Shown: one piece after another, positions 6,809 to 14,309 of the stretch
Numbering within the stretch: the stretch's first letter is position 1
Layout: each line of letters begins with the position of its first letter
NCBI GenBank assembly: GCA_937901145.1
Contig: CALCHE010000183.1
Span: 1 to 22,786 of the forward strand
Direction: 5' to 3'
Origin: an uncultured Clostridia bacterium
GTDB lineage: Bacteria; Bacillota; Clostridia; Oscillospirales; Acutalibacteraceae
DNA: 22,786 bases
The notes under the pieces: model-generated
Seen by the model: only the letters and a program-made list of their open reading frames with translations
Database searches by the model: none
What the model was told of the DNA's origin: nothing
Position numbers and translations under genes: made by a program

Positions 6809-6836
6809 AAAAAAGTCGTCTTGGGCGGCTTTTTTT
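6809..6836 (+). terminator. Rho-independent terminator after trxB
   Basis: Stem 6809-6818 with 6826-6835 (10 bp with one GT), loop of 7, T run 6830-6836. It begins 3 bases after the trxB stop. Confidence 0.8.
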
Positions 6837-6865
6837 AATGCAGAATTCAGAATGCAGAACGCAGA

Positions 6866-6953
6866 ATTGCGTGTGAGGCTTCCGGAACAAAGAAGTGATT
6901 CACCGCCCAATTAACAAATCGACTATAGTAGGGCGGGGTGACCCTACCCCGCC
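6866..6953 (+). repeat. Dispersed repeat, copy 1
   Basis: This stretch aligns in the same direction with part of 8137-8277. Shared landmarks are GGcTTcCGGAacA, a CACCGCCc/TTCCGCCg block, AACAAAT/ACACAAAT and GTAGGGCGGG(g/a)TGAC. It ends in a hairpin GGCGGGGT (6932-6939) with ACCCCGCC (6946-6953). No ORF is supported in it. Upstream, 6839-6869 holds short CAGAAT-type near-repeats. Confidence 0.6.
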
Positions 6954-7029
6954 GCAATATTAAAACAAATAATTCCGTAGAGACACGATATACCTTGTCT
7001 GCAAAATTATCTTTATAAGGAAACTGACT

Positions 7030-8115
7030 ATGAAATACAAAATCGACCCTTCTTCAAAAGAAAAAGCCTATATCCAGCTTTACCGTCAGCTTCGCCGGGA
7101 CATCACCGACGGCATTTACAGATACGGCTCCCGTCTGCCCTCAAAACGGCTTTTAGCCGAGGAATCGGGTGTCAGCGTCATAACCGTCGAGCACAGCTAC
7201 TTTCTCCTCTGCGACGAAGGCTACACAGAAGCCAGAGAAAGGAAAGGCTATTTCGTAATATATAAGGAAAAGGACTTTCTTTCCCTTAACGAAAAGACCG
7301 ACTCAATAAAACCGACAGTTCATAATATCCATGCTGCCTGCGAATTTCCCTTTTCGGTTCTTTCGAGGACGATGAGAAAGGTTCTCTCGGCATACAGTGA
7401 GGATATTTTGATCAAATCACCTAATCTGGGCTGTTATGAGCTTCGAAAAGCTATCGCTGACTATCTTTCCCGTAACACAGGAATAATAACTAAACCCGAA
7501 TGCATCGTTATCGGCTCGGGTGCAGAATATCTTTACAGTCTAATCGTTATGCTTCTGGGGAGAGATAAAATCTTCGCCCTCGAAAACCCTTCCTACGAAA
7601 AAATCCGAAAGGTTTATTTGGCCTGTCAGGCAGAGTGCCGTATGCTCGAAATGGGCTCTGACGGAATAAAAACACCGGAGCTTGAAAGCACCGACGCCGA
7701 CGTACTGCACATCACACCCTTTAACAGCTACCCCAGCGGTATTACCGCCTCAGCCTCGAAGCGAAGAGAATATCTCGCTTGGGCGAAAGAAAGAAATGCC
7801 GTCCTCATCGAGGATAACTATGACTCGGAGCTGACCGTCTCCACCAAGCACGAGGACACTGTTTTCTCTCTGGACAAAGAGGGCTGTGTGATTTACCTTA
7901 ACACATTCTCTCATACTGTCGCACCATCCATGCGAGTCGGTTATATGATTCTCCCCGAAAAAATGATGCAGGACTTCGAGACAAGACTCGGCTTTTTCTC
8001 CTGTACTGTACCTGTTTTCGAACAGTATGTTCTGGCCGAGCTTATCGAAAAAGGCGACTTTGAAAGACACATAAACAGGACCAGAAGAATGAGAAGAATG
8101 AGAAGAAAGAAATGA
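7030..8115 (+). CDS. MocR/GntR-type transcription regulator with aminotransferase-like domain, truncated and lacking the PLP lysine
   Basis: 361 residues against about 460 for the family. Residues 1-78 are a GntR winged helix (YIQLYRQLRRDI, SRLPSKRLLAEESGVS). Residues about 100-345 are a fold-type I aminotransferase-like domain with the LIEDNYDSEL motif (D262, Y264) that normally holds PLP. At the Schiff-base position the usual TFSK is TFSH, with H295 instead of lysine. The C-terminus stops at about residue 345 of homology, then runs into an RRMRRMRRKK tail encoded by a 9-bp tandem repeat and a stop, losing some 100 residues. MocR proteins sense PLP or PLP adducts; this one probably cannot form the internal aldimine. 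It lies between two repeat copies and is probably decaying, though the frame is open. AAGGA supports the start. Confidence 0.7.
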   Translation: MKYKIDPSSKEKAYIQLYRQLRRDITDGIYRYGSRLPSKRLLAEESGVSVITVEHSYFLLCDEGYTEARERKGYFVIYKEKDFLSLNEKTDSIKPTVHNIHAACEFPFSVLSRTMRKVLSAYSEDILIKSPNLGCYELRKAIADYLSRNTGIITKPECIVIGSGAEYLYSLIVMLLGRDKIFALENPSYEKIRKVYLACQAECRMLEMGSDGIKTPELESTDADVLHITPFNSYPSGITASASKRREYLAWAKERNAVLIEDNYDSELTVSTKHEDTVFSLDKEGCVIYLNTFSHTVAPSMRVGYMILPEKMMQDFETRLGFFSCTVPVFEQYVLAELIEKGDFERHINRTRRMRRMRRKK

Positions 8116-8136
8116 TTGGGAATACGTGATTTGCAA

Positions 8137-8277
8137 TCGTGTGTAAGAATTCCTAAACGAAAAAGTAATACACCTCCGTTTAAATGCAAAGTAGCGCGTA
8201 CGGTTTCGGAAAACAGCATACTACATTCCGCCGAATACACAAATTTAATAATGTAGGGCGGGATGACTTGTCCCGCC
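8137..8277 (+). repeat. Dispersed repeat, copy 2 (longer)
   Basis: Similar to copy 1 upstream of the MocR-like gene, in the same orientation, but with an extra half-unit in front (GTGTGTAAGAATTCC and CACCTCCG blocks). It ends in hairpin GGCGGGA (8257-8263) with TCCCGCC (8271-8277). It begins about 20 bp after the truncated regulator's stop, so its insertion may have removed that gene's end. No gene is seen between 8116 and 8387. Confidence 0.6.
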
Positions 8278-8345
8278 TTGTTTATGCGTTTCTCTCTGAA
8301 ATATTATGTATTATGTATCGTAGGTGAGAAAATATGGTCGCCTCT

Positions 8346-8378
8346 AAAAAAATAAAGCCTCCCTTTTTTTGGGAGGCT
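8346..8378 (-). terminator. Rho-independent terminator of the rnf operon
   Basis: Perfect 8-bp stem AGCCTCCC (8356-8363) with GGGAGGCT (8371-8378), 7-base loop. On the minus strand it is followed by a T-rich run (8356 to 8346). It lies 10 bases past the rnfB stop. Confidence 0.85.
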
Positions 8379-8387
8379 ATTTTACTG

Positions 8388-9200
8388 TTAAAAATTCTTT
8401 TTAATGGTATAAATATCAATTGCACCTACAGGACAAGCCTCGTGGCACTTTCCGCATCCGATGCACTTTTCATAGTCTACGGTAGCACAGAAATTATCAA
8501 TGCTCACTGCCTCTACAGGACAGGCCTTTACACACTTCATACATCCGATACAGCCTGCTTTGCACTGCTTACGGGTCTGAGCGCCCTTATCGTGGTTACG
8601 GCAGAGAACAGCACCCTTTGTAGTGTCGAGTGGGAAAAGGTCGATAAGATTTCTGGGGCATACTGCGATACACTTTTTACAGGCACGGCATTTGTCGGGA
8701 TTGATTCTCGCCACACCGTCGCAGATAAAGATAGCATCATAAGGACATACCTCTACACAGTCACCGAAACCGATACAGCCGTAAATGCAGTTTTTAGGAC
8801 CGCCGAAAAGCTGTGTAGCCATTTTACAGGATTTAACACCGCTGTATTCAAGCTTATCCTCTACATTGGTTTTATTACCCTGACACATAACAGCAGCAAC
8901 CATCGGTGTAATCTTGCCTACTGCAAGACCCATAATTTCACCAATCTGCTTTGCGGTATCGTTACCGCCCGGAGTACAGAGATTACACTCACTTGTCTCA
9001 CCCTTGGAGAGAGCAGCAGCATAACCGTCACAGCCTGTAAATCCGCAGGCACCACAGTTAGCACCGGGAAGACATTCTCTTATCTTCTCTGCCTTTTCGT
9101 CTACAGGTACTGCGAAAACGATGGAAGCAACAGCGAGACCGAGACCTGCGATAAGTCCGATAACCGCAACAATTACTACAGCAATAATAATCTGACTCAT
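8388..9200 (-). CDS. rnfB: Rnf complex subunit RnfB, multi-cluster ferredoxin
   Basis: 270 residues. It is the subunit that takes electrons from reduced ferredoxin and feeds the membrane part of the Rnf ion pump. One N-terminal membrane helix (about 4-30) is followed by the RnfB-type Fe-S motif C43...C49-x2-C52-x4-C57 (NCGACGFTGC). Ferredoxin-type clusters then follow around C138-C152, C171-C181 (CRACKKCIAVCP), C217-C227 (CIGCMKCVKACP) and C246-C256 (CIGCGKCHEACP). AAGGAGG lies 7 bases upstream. It is the last gene of the operon, 12 bases after rnfA, and is followed by the operon terminator. The cysteine set is that of clostridial RnfB, longer than the proteobacterial form. Confidence 0.95.
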   Translation of the reverse strand: MSQIIIAVVIVAVIGLIAGLGLAVASIVFAVPVDEKAEKIRECLPGANCGACGFTGCDGYAAALSKGETSECNLCTPGGNDTAKQIGEIMGLAVGKITPMVAAVMCQGNKTNVEDKLEYSGVKSCKMATQLFGGPKNCIYGCIGFGDCVEVCPYDAIFICDGVARINPDKCRACKKCIAVCPRNLIDLFPLDTTKGAVLCRNHDKGAQTRKQCKAGCIGCMKCVKACPVEAVSIDNFCATVDYEKCIGCGKCHEACPVGAIDIYTIKKNF

Positions 9201-9212
9201 ATTGTTACCTCC

Positions 9213-9806
9213 TTAAGCAAAGATGTTTTCTACGATTCCCGTAAAGCCGAGGAAGGAAACGGAAACGAGTGATGCTGCCACTAAAGTGATGGGAAGACCC
9301 TGCATAAATTTAGGAACATCACAGCTTTCGAGTCTTTCTCTGACACCTGCAAACATTACCATAGCCAGCATAAAGCCGAGACCTGCACCTACGGAGCTGA
9401 ACATAGACTGAGCAAAATTATAGCCTTCGTCTACGTTAAGGATAACTACACCGAGAACGGCACAGTTTGTGGTAATGAGAGGAAGATAAATGCCGAGGGC
9501 ATTGTAAAGAGCGGGAATATATTTTTTAAGAATGATTTCAACCAGCTGAACAAGTGCGGCAATAACGAGAATAAACACGATAGTCTGCAGATATTCCAGG
9601 TCATTTTTAACCAGTAAGAACTTATTGATAGGATAGGTAACGGCTGTGGCCAATGCCATAACGAAAATAACCGCCGCGCTCATACCTACTGCTGTGTTAA
9701 GCTTTTTGGAAACACCGAGGAAGGGACAGATACCGAGGAATTTGGCTAATACGAAGTTCTGGGTAAGAATAGCCGTTAAAAGAATTGTAAGAAGTTCTTT
9801 AGTCAT
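9213..9806 (-). CDS. rnfA: Rnf complex membrane subunit RnfA
   Basis: 197 residues, about six membrane helices, the usual family length. It pairs with RnfE in the membrane as an inverted pseudo-symmetric dimer that carries electrons across. C27 (LGICPFLG) and C115 (TTNCAVLG) are in the positions known to help hold the membrane [2Fe-2S] cluster shared with RnfE. The start overlaps the rnfE stop in a TGATG arrangement, with GGAGG inside the rnfE end. This suggests coupled translation and balanced amounts of the two partners. Confidence 0.95.
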   Translation of the reverse strand: MTKELLTILLTAILTQNFVLAKFLGICPFLGVSKKLNTAVGMSAAVIFVMALATAVTYPINKFLLVKNDLEYLQTIVFILVIAALVQLVEIILKKYIPALYNALGIYLPLITTNCAVLGVVILNVDEGYNFAQSMFSSVGAGLGFMLAMVMFAGVRERLESCDVPKFMQGLPITLVAASLVSVSFLGFTGIVENIFA

Positions 9807-10489
9807 CAGTTTGCACCCTCCTTATCTGCATTTTTTAATGCACAGCTCTGCGCCATGGGACATGCCTCACAGCCGCGAAGCTCTGCTCTGGGTTTGCCCT
9901 TCTTTTCAGCCAGACGGTTTACTGCTGCCATAAGAATACCGTAAACGAAGAAGCCGCCGGGAGGAAGGATGAATATAAGCATAGGATTATTTTCAAGGAA
10001 GGGAACGCCTGTGCCGAGGAAGGTACCTGCGCCGAAGATTTCACGGACAGCACCCATAAGGAAGAGAGCTGCCGTAAAGCCTACACCCATTCCGAGACCG
10101 TCAACTGCAGAAGCTAAAACAGGATTTTTACCTGCGAAGGCTTCGGCTCTGCCGAGGATAATACAGTTAACAACGATGAGGGGAAGATACACGCCGAGCT
10201 GCTCGTCCAGTGAAGGAAGGAAAGCTTTTACTGCCATCTGAACGATGGTAACGAAGGAAGCGATAACGACGATGTATGCGGGAATACGCACCTTATCGGG
10301 AATAACCTTACGAAGTGCGGAAATAACGATGTTTGAGCAGACGAGAACGATAGATGCGGCAAGACCCATACCTATGGCACTTTCTACTGATGTAGTAGTA
10401 GCCAGTGTGGGACAGGTACCGAGAACGAGTCTGAGAACAGGGTTTTCGGCAATAATGCCCTTGGAAAATTCTTTTGTGAGCTTAGCCAT
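9806..10489 (-). CDS. rnfE: Rnf complex membrane subunit RnfE with a Cys-containing C-terminal tail
   Basis: 227 residues from the ATG at 10489, chosen because AGGAGG lies 8 bases upstream; an in-frame GTG at 10498 has no such site. It is a six-helix partner of RnfA, with C26 (LGTCPTLA) and C109 (VNCIILG) as likely ligands of the shared [2Fe-2S] cluster. It overlaps the end of rnfG by 8 bases and shares TGATG with rnfA. Unusual feature: after the last helix, a basic segment leads to CEACPMAQSC (C207, C210, C216) near the end. The spacing suggests a metal- or cluster-binding tail facing the side where RnfB or RnfC sit, but this is inference. Confidence 0.93.
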   Translation of the reverse strand: MAKLTKEFSKGIIAENPVLRLVLGTCPTLATTTSVESAIGMGLAASIVLVCSNIVISALRKVIPDKVRIPAYIVVIASFVTIVQMAVKAFLPSLDEQLGVYLPLIVVNCIILGRAEAFAGKNPVLASAVDGLGMGVGFTAALFLMGAVREIFGAGTFLGTGVPFLENNPMLIFILPPGGFFVYGILMAAVNRLAEKKGKPRAELRGCEACPMAQSCALKNADKEGAN

Positions 10490-11057
10490 TAGTGCCACCT
10501 CCTGTCATAACCTGTGTGAAAGTTTCTGTGATCGTATTTACTGCACTTACCACTGCCTTTGAGGTAATGGTAGCGGCTGTGATAGCCTGTATATTCTGGC
10601 CGTCGTTTGAAACCTTGTCTACTGTAAGAGTTCCGCTCTTACCCGTGAAGCGACCTTTGAAATCGTCCTTTACTGCATTTGCACCGAGACCCGGTGTTTC
10701 GCTGTGTGAGAGGATTTCGAGGCCGAGAATGGTACCCTCTGCGTCAAGACCTACCATAACGGAAACTGTTCCGCCGTAGCCTTTGGCACCTGCGGTAAAC
10801 ACATAACCGATTTCGTTACCGATTTTATCGTAGCCTGTGCAGTAGGTAACGCCGTTTTCTGCTGTAGTTACCTCACTGTAGGTAGCACCGCCGGGAAGAA
10901 CCACATTACGGCTGGCATTTTCTGTTTCTACAGCATTGAGAGCTATTTTTTCAGAAGTAATGCTGTTCGTAAAAGCTAAAAGAGTGGTGGCCACCAGACA
11001 GATAACGAGAAGTGCCACAGTGGGGATAAGTACATCCTTAAGGTTTAACTTTTTCAT
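10482..11057 (-). CDS. rnfG: Rnf complex subunit RnfG, covalent FMN protein
   Basis: 191 residues. One N-terminal membrane helix (about 9-31) is followed by an FMN-binding domain facing outwards. The family motif HSETPGLG is at 118-125. The flavinylation motif TAATITS (160-166) has T163 as the likely threonine joined to FMN by a phosphoester bond. The motif differs slightly from the common SGAT form. ApbE, encoded at the head of this operon, should perform the attachment. The gene starts in a TAATG overlap with rnfD and its end overlaps the rnfE start. Confidence 0.93.
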   Translation of the reverse strand: MKKLNLKDVLIPTVALLVICLVATTLLAFTNSITSEKIALNAVETENASRNVVLPGGATYSEVTTAENGVTYCTGYDKIGNEIGYVFTAGAKGYGGTVSVMVGLDAEGTILGLEILSHSETPGLGANAVKDDFKGRFTGKSGTLTVDKVSNDGQNIQAITAATITSKAVVSAVNTITETFTQVMTGGGTNG

Positions 11058-12049
11058 TATGCCTTGCCCCCTTTCTTTTCCTTAACGAAGCCGAAAGGTT
11101 TGGATAAGGTAAGATTTTCGATGTGGGGAACGAGAATGTTCATAAGTATGATGGAGAAGGATACACCCTCGGGAAGCGAACCGAAAATACGGATAATCGA
11201 AGTAATAAGACCGCAACCGATACCGAAGATAATCTTTCCTTTTTTATTGAGAGGAGAAGTGGAATAGTCAGTAGCCATAAAGAATGCACCGAGCATAAGT
11301 CCGCCGCCTAAAAGCTGATAAGCGGTAAATTCGAGACTGAAATCACCTGCCAGAAGCATAAACACAGCTACAGTACCGATGAAGCAGAAAGGAATGATGG
11401 GAGAGATAACCTTTCTGATGATAAGGTAAAGACCGCCGGCGATAAGAGCGAGAGAGCAAACCTCACCCATTGAACCGCCGTGAGCACCGAAAAGCATTCC
11501 CGTAAGTGAGGGAAGTGCATCAGCCACTGCAGAAACGTCTCCGCCCTGAACACCGGCTAAAACTGCCATCGGAGTAGCGGCAGTAACTGCATCGGGGCTC
11601 CAGCTTCCTGCGAAGGGTGCCACCCAGTGAGCCATAGCTGTGGGGAAGGACACCATAAGGATGATTCTGGCTGTCATAGCAGGGTTAACGAAGTTCTGAC
11701 CGATACCGCCGAACATCTGCTTTACTACTACGATAGCGATGATGCTTCCCAGAGCACCCATCCATAAAGGAAGAGATGAGGGAAGATTAAGTGCCAGGAT
11801 AAGACCCGTAACGATAGCACTCAGATCACCGAGAGTATTGTTTCTTTTCATTACCTTACGGCATACATATTCGGAAAGAACTGCGCTGACGACACATACA
11901 CCTGTAAGTAAGAGTGCTCTTAAGCCGAAATAGTAAACGCTCATAATAAGCGCAGGGATAAGAGCGATGATAACATCGAGCATAATACCCGTCGTGGTTT
12001 CTCTGGAGCGCACGTGAGGAGACGGGCTTACAGTAAGTTTTTTACTCAT
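11057..12049 (-). CDS. rnfD: Rnf complex membrane subunit RnfD, covalent FMN protein
   Basis: 330 residues, about nine to ten membrane helices, related to NqrB. It carries FMN bound to threonine in a motif VTAATPMA, with T159 the likely site, and forms part of the ion-moving core. The NPAMTARI segment (122-129) and the charged N-terminus SPSPHVRS are typical. It shares TAATG with both neighbours (rnfC stop and rnfG start), so translation is probably coupled through this part of the operon. Confidence 0.95.
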   Translation of the reverse strand: MSKKLTVSPSPHVRSRETTTGIMLDVIIALIPALIMSVYYFGLRALLLTGVCVVSAVLSEYVCRKVMKRNNTLGDLSAIVTGLILALNLPSSLPLWMGALGSIIAIVVVKQMFGGIGQNFVNPAMTARIILMVSFPTAMAHWVAPFAGSWSPDAVTAATPMAVLAGVQGGDVSAVADALPSLTGMLFGAHGGSMGEVCSLALIAGGLYLIIRKVISPIIPFCFIGTVAVFMLLAGDFSLEFTAYQLLGGGLMLGAFFMATDYSTSPLNKKGKIIFGIGCGLITSIIRIFGSLPEGVSFSIILMNILVPHIENLTLSKPFGFVKEKKGGKA

Positions 12050-13395
12050 TATTTTTTACCTCCTTCTCTTACGACCTGCTTGGCAAGTCTCATATACTGA
12101 ACAAGAGGTCTGCCTGAAGGACAGGCGTAGGCACAGGAGCCACACTCCATACATACCATAACACCGATGTCAGTGAGTTTTTCCGCATCCTTCACACGGG
12201 CATATCTTTCGATGAGAGTGGGCATAAGACTCATGGGACATACATCCACACATCTGCCGCAGCGGATGCACTCTCTTTCGGTTTTAATGAGATCTTTTCT
12301 GTCAGCGAAAGCAAGAATAGCATTATTCTGCTTACAGATGGGAGCATTGGTATCACAGATAGCAATACCCATCATCGGACCGCCTGAAAGAATCTTTCTG
12401 GGCTCTTCCTTAAAGCCGCCGCAGTAATCGATAATATCCTGAATATTTGTACCGATGGGAACACGGAGGTTTTTAGGCTCTTTGATAGCTGAGCCATCAA
12501 CAGTAATTGAACGTGAAACGAGGGGCTTACCTGTTTCCACATATCTTGCGATAAAGGCGAGAGAGGCCACGTTGATAACCACACAGCCCACATCCGAGGG
12601 AAGCTTTCCGGGAGGTACCTTTCTGCCTGTAGCGGAAAGAACCATCATCTTCTCTGCGCCCTGAGGATATTTTGACTTAAGTGTCATCAGCTTAATGGTA
12701 TCGTCTGCATCGTTATCGCTGTCAGCAAAGGCCTTAAGCTCTTTGAATGCCTGAGGCTTATTATCCTCGATAGCGATAATAATCTGCTTGAAGCCGCAGA
12801 TGTCTCTGAGAAGCTCTACACCCTTGATAATATATTTGGTGTTATCGATACATTCACGGTAGTCAACTGTGATGTAAGGCTCACATTCGGCAGCATTGAT
12901 GATAAGTGTGTCTACATTGCTGTCATCGGGAAGATTAAACTTAACGTGTGTGGGGAAGCCCGCACCGCCGAGACCTACTACACCCGATGCTCTTACAGCC
13001 TCGCAAAGCTCCTTTTTATTGGTTACGACGGGAGGCTTTATTCCCTCATAAAGTCTCATTTCTCCGTCACTTTCGATGGTAATACCCTTGGTAATGATAC
13101 CGTTTGCGAGTTTGATGTCGCCTACAGCCGTTACCTTGCCTGAAACAGTCGCGTGGATAGGTGCAGATATAAATTTATCGCTGTCACCTATAACCTGTCC
13201 TACTGCTACCTCGTCGCCGACCTTTACCACGGGAGTACAGGGTACACCTATGTGCTGCTGCATGGAAATAACTACCCTTTCAGGAACAGGGAGTCTTTCT
13301 ACGGGCATATCAGCTGTGTTTTTATTGTGTGCCACAGCCACACCGCCGCGTCCGCGCTTTACGGCAGTAAGAACTCCGTCAAGCCTTTTGCTCAT
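12049..13395 (-). CDS. rnfC: Rnf complex subunit RnfC, NADH/FMN and Fe-S subunit
   Basis: 448 residues from the ATG at 13395, preferred because AAAGGAG is 8 bases upstream; the in-frame ATG at 13401 is only 2 bases from it. It is the cytoplasmic subunit exchanging electrons with NAD. In order: N-terminal barrel-sandwich region, GLGGAGFPTHVK (about 141-152) in the FMN/NADH-binding fold, INAAECEPYI, and two [4Fe-4S] motifs, CIRCGRCVDVCP (about 376-387) and CMECGSCAYACP (about 415-426). It follows the Gx-type membrane gene with almost no gap and is the first of six rnf genes in the order C-D-G-E-A-B, the usual clostridial order. Confidence 0.95.
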   Translation of the reverse strand: MSKRLDGVLTAVKRGRGGVAVAHNKNTADMPVERLPVPERVVISMQQHIGVPCTPVVKVGDEVAVGQVIGDSDKFISAPIHATVSGKVTAVGDIKLANGIITKGITIESDGEMRLYEGIKPPVVTNKKELCEAVRASGVVGLGGAGFPTHVKFNLPDDSNVDTLIINAAECEPYITVDYRECIDNTKYIIKGVELLRDICGFKQIIIAIEDNKPQAFKELKAFADSDNDADDTIKLMTLKSKYPQGAEKMMVLSATGRKVPPGKLPSDVGCVVINVASLAFIARYVETGKPLVSRSITVDGSAIKEPKNLRVPIGTNIQDIIDYCGGFKEEPRKILSGGPMMGIAICDTNAPICKQNNAILAFADRKDLIKTERECIRCGRCVDVCPMSLMPTLIERYARVKDAEKLTDIGVMVCMECGSCAYACPSGRPLVQYMRLAKQVVREGGKK

Positions 13396-13397
13396 TT

Positions 13398-13925
13398 TCA
13401 TTTCTCCTTTACATTAAAATTATGATTGATTATTACCTTTATTTTCGGCAAAGCCACCTCAACTACGGTACCTGTCACAAAGCCTGTAACAAGTCCGAAA
13501 AGAAGAAGATATTTGCCGTAGGACAGAACAGATGCCGTACCCGTGATAAAGCACGCACCGACAAGCTGTCCCATATTATGCATCGTCGCCGAAAGGACGC
13601 CGATACCGATATATGAAAGGTTTTTTCCCTCTTTTCTGATCATAAGACACATCACGGCCGTGCTTAAAACACCTCCGCAAAGACTCATAACTGCCGCAGT
13701 GGCACCACGGGTAATAAGAGCGAAAAGACCTTTTATAAGCGTGATATATATTGCTCCCGAAAAGCCGTAAAAGGATGCCGTGAACATAGTAACTATATTC
13801 GAAAGGCCCGGCTTTCCCCCGACCGGAAGAAAAGGTATGTCAGGCAGAAGCAGATTTTCCGTAAATCCGAGCACTAACGCCAGTGCAGAAAGAAGGGAAA
13901 GTAAAGTAAGCTTTTTAGTTTTCAT
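13398..13925 (-). CDS. Gx-type transporter / HepI-like membrane protein (PF07456-like)
   Basis: 175 residues, about five membrane helices. The start (LLSLLSALALVLGFTENLLLP) and the PGLSNIVTMF segment (39-48) are typical of the family first annotated as heptaprenyl diphosphate synthase component I, now often called Gx transporter. It resembles S-components of vitamin or precursor uptake systems. In many Firmicutes it sits next to a NusG domain II protein and ApbE, as here, so a role in supply of a flavin or other Rnf cofactor, or of a quinone or prenyl precursor, is possible but unproven. Its stop falls at the start of rnfC. AGGA supports the start. Confidence 0.75.
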   Translation of the reverse strand: MKTKKLTLLSLLSALALVLGFTENLLLPDIPFLPVGGKPGLSNIVTMFTASFYGFSGAIYITLIKGLFALITRGATAAVMSLCGGVLSTAVMCLMIRKEGKNLSYIGIGVLSATMHNMGQLVGACFITGTASVLSYGKYLLLFGLVTGFVTGTVVEVALPKIKVIINHNFNVKEK

Positions 13926-13937
13926 TTATATTTCATC

Positions 13938-14309
13938 CTAATAGGAAATTCCATCAACGGCTTTTCTGCCCGTTATCTCCACGGTTATCCCCTTCGGAAC
14001 ACAGGCCATAACATCGCCGTTATTTTTCATCATACCTCGATTAACACACAAACCGTCAGGACAGTCCGAAGAGAGGAAGCAGGCACCGTCCCTCGTAATT
14101 TTTACCGAGCAACCGTCGATATTTATTATCTCTTCGTCTTCCACAGCGGATAATTCCACGGTTTCGTAAACCTCTCCGTCAAGATAAATTCTCGCCTGCT
14201 GCTTTTCATCGGAGGAAACGAAAGTTATCATAATCCATAACAGTGAAATCACAGCCACGGAAGCAATAATGACTATGTCGCCTTTTTTTAGTAGTTTACT
14301 GCTTTTCAA
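13938..14309 (-). CDS. NusG domain II-containing membrane-anchored protein
   Basis: 123 residues. One N-terminal membrane helix (about 11-31) is followed by a small domain of the NusG_II type, with CPDGLCVNRG and ACVPKGITVEI motifs (about 84-113); three of its cysteines could form disulfides or bind metal. No biochemical role is established for such proteins, but they recur beside ApbE, Gx and Rnf or other flavinylated electron-transfer genes. The start codon appears to be TTG at 14309, with GGGAG 9 bases upstream inside the end of apbE and no ATG nearby. It overlaps apbE by 14 bases. Confidence 0.75.
   Translation of the reverse strand: MKSSKLLKKGDIVIIASVAVISLLWIMITFVSSDEKQQARIYLDGEVYETVELSAVEDEEIINIDGCSVKITRDGACFLSSDCPDGLCVNRGMMKNNGDVMACVPKGITVEITGRKAVDGISY

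Noticed and set aside
8334..9272. Open frame of 312 codons on the plus strand opposite rnfB
   Set aside because: Lies antisense to a clear multi-ferredoxin protein; composition (Thr/Ser/Cys rich) is that of a mirror frame, and it runs through the operon terminator.
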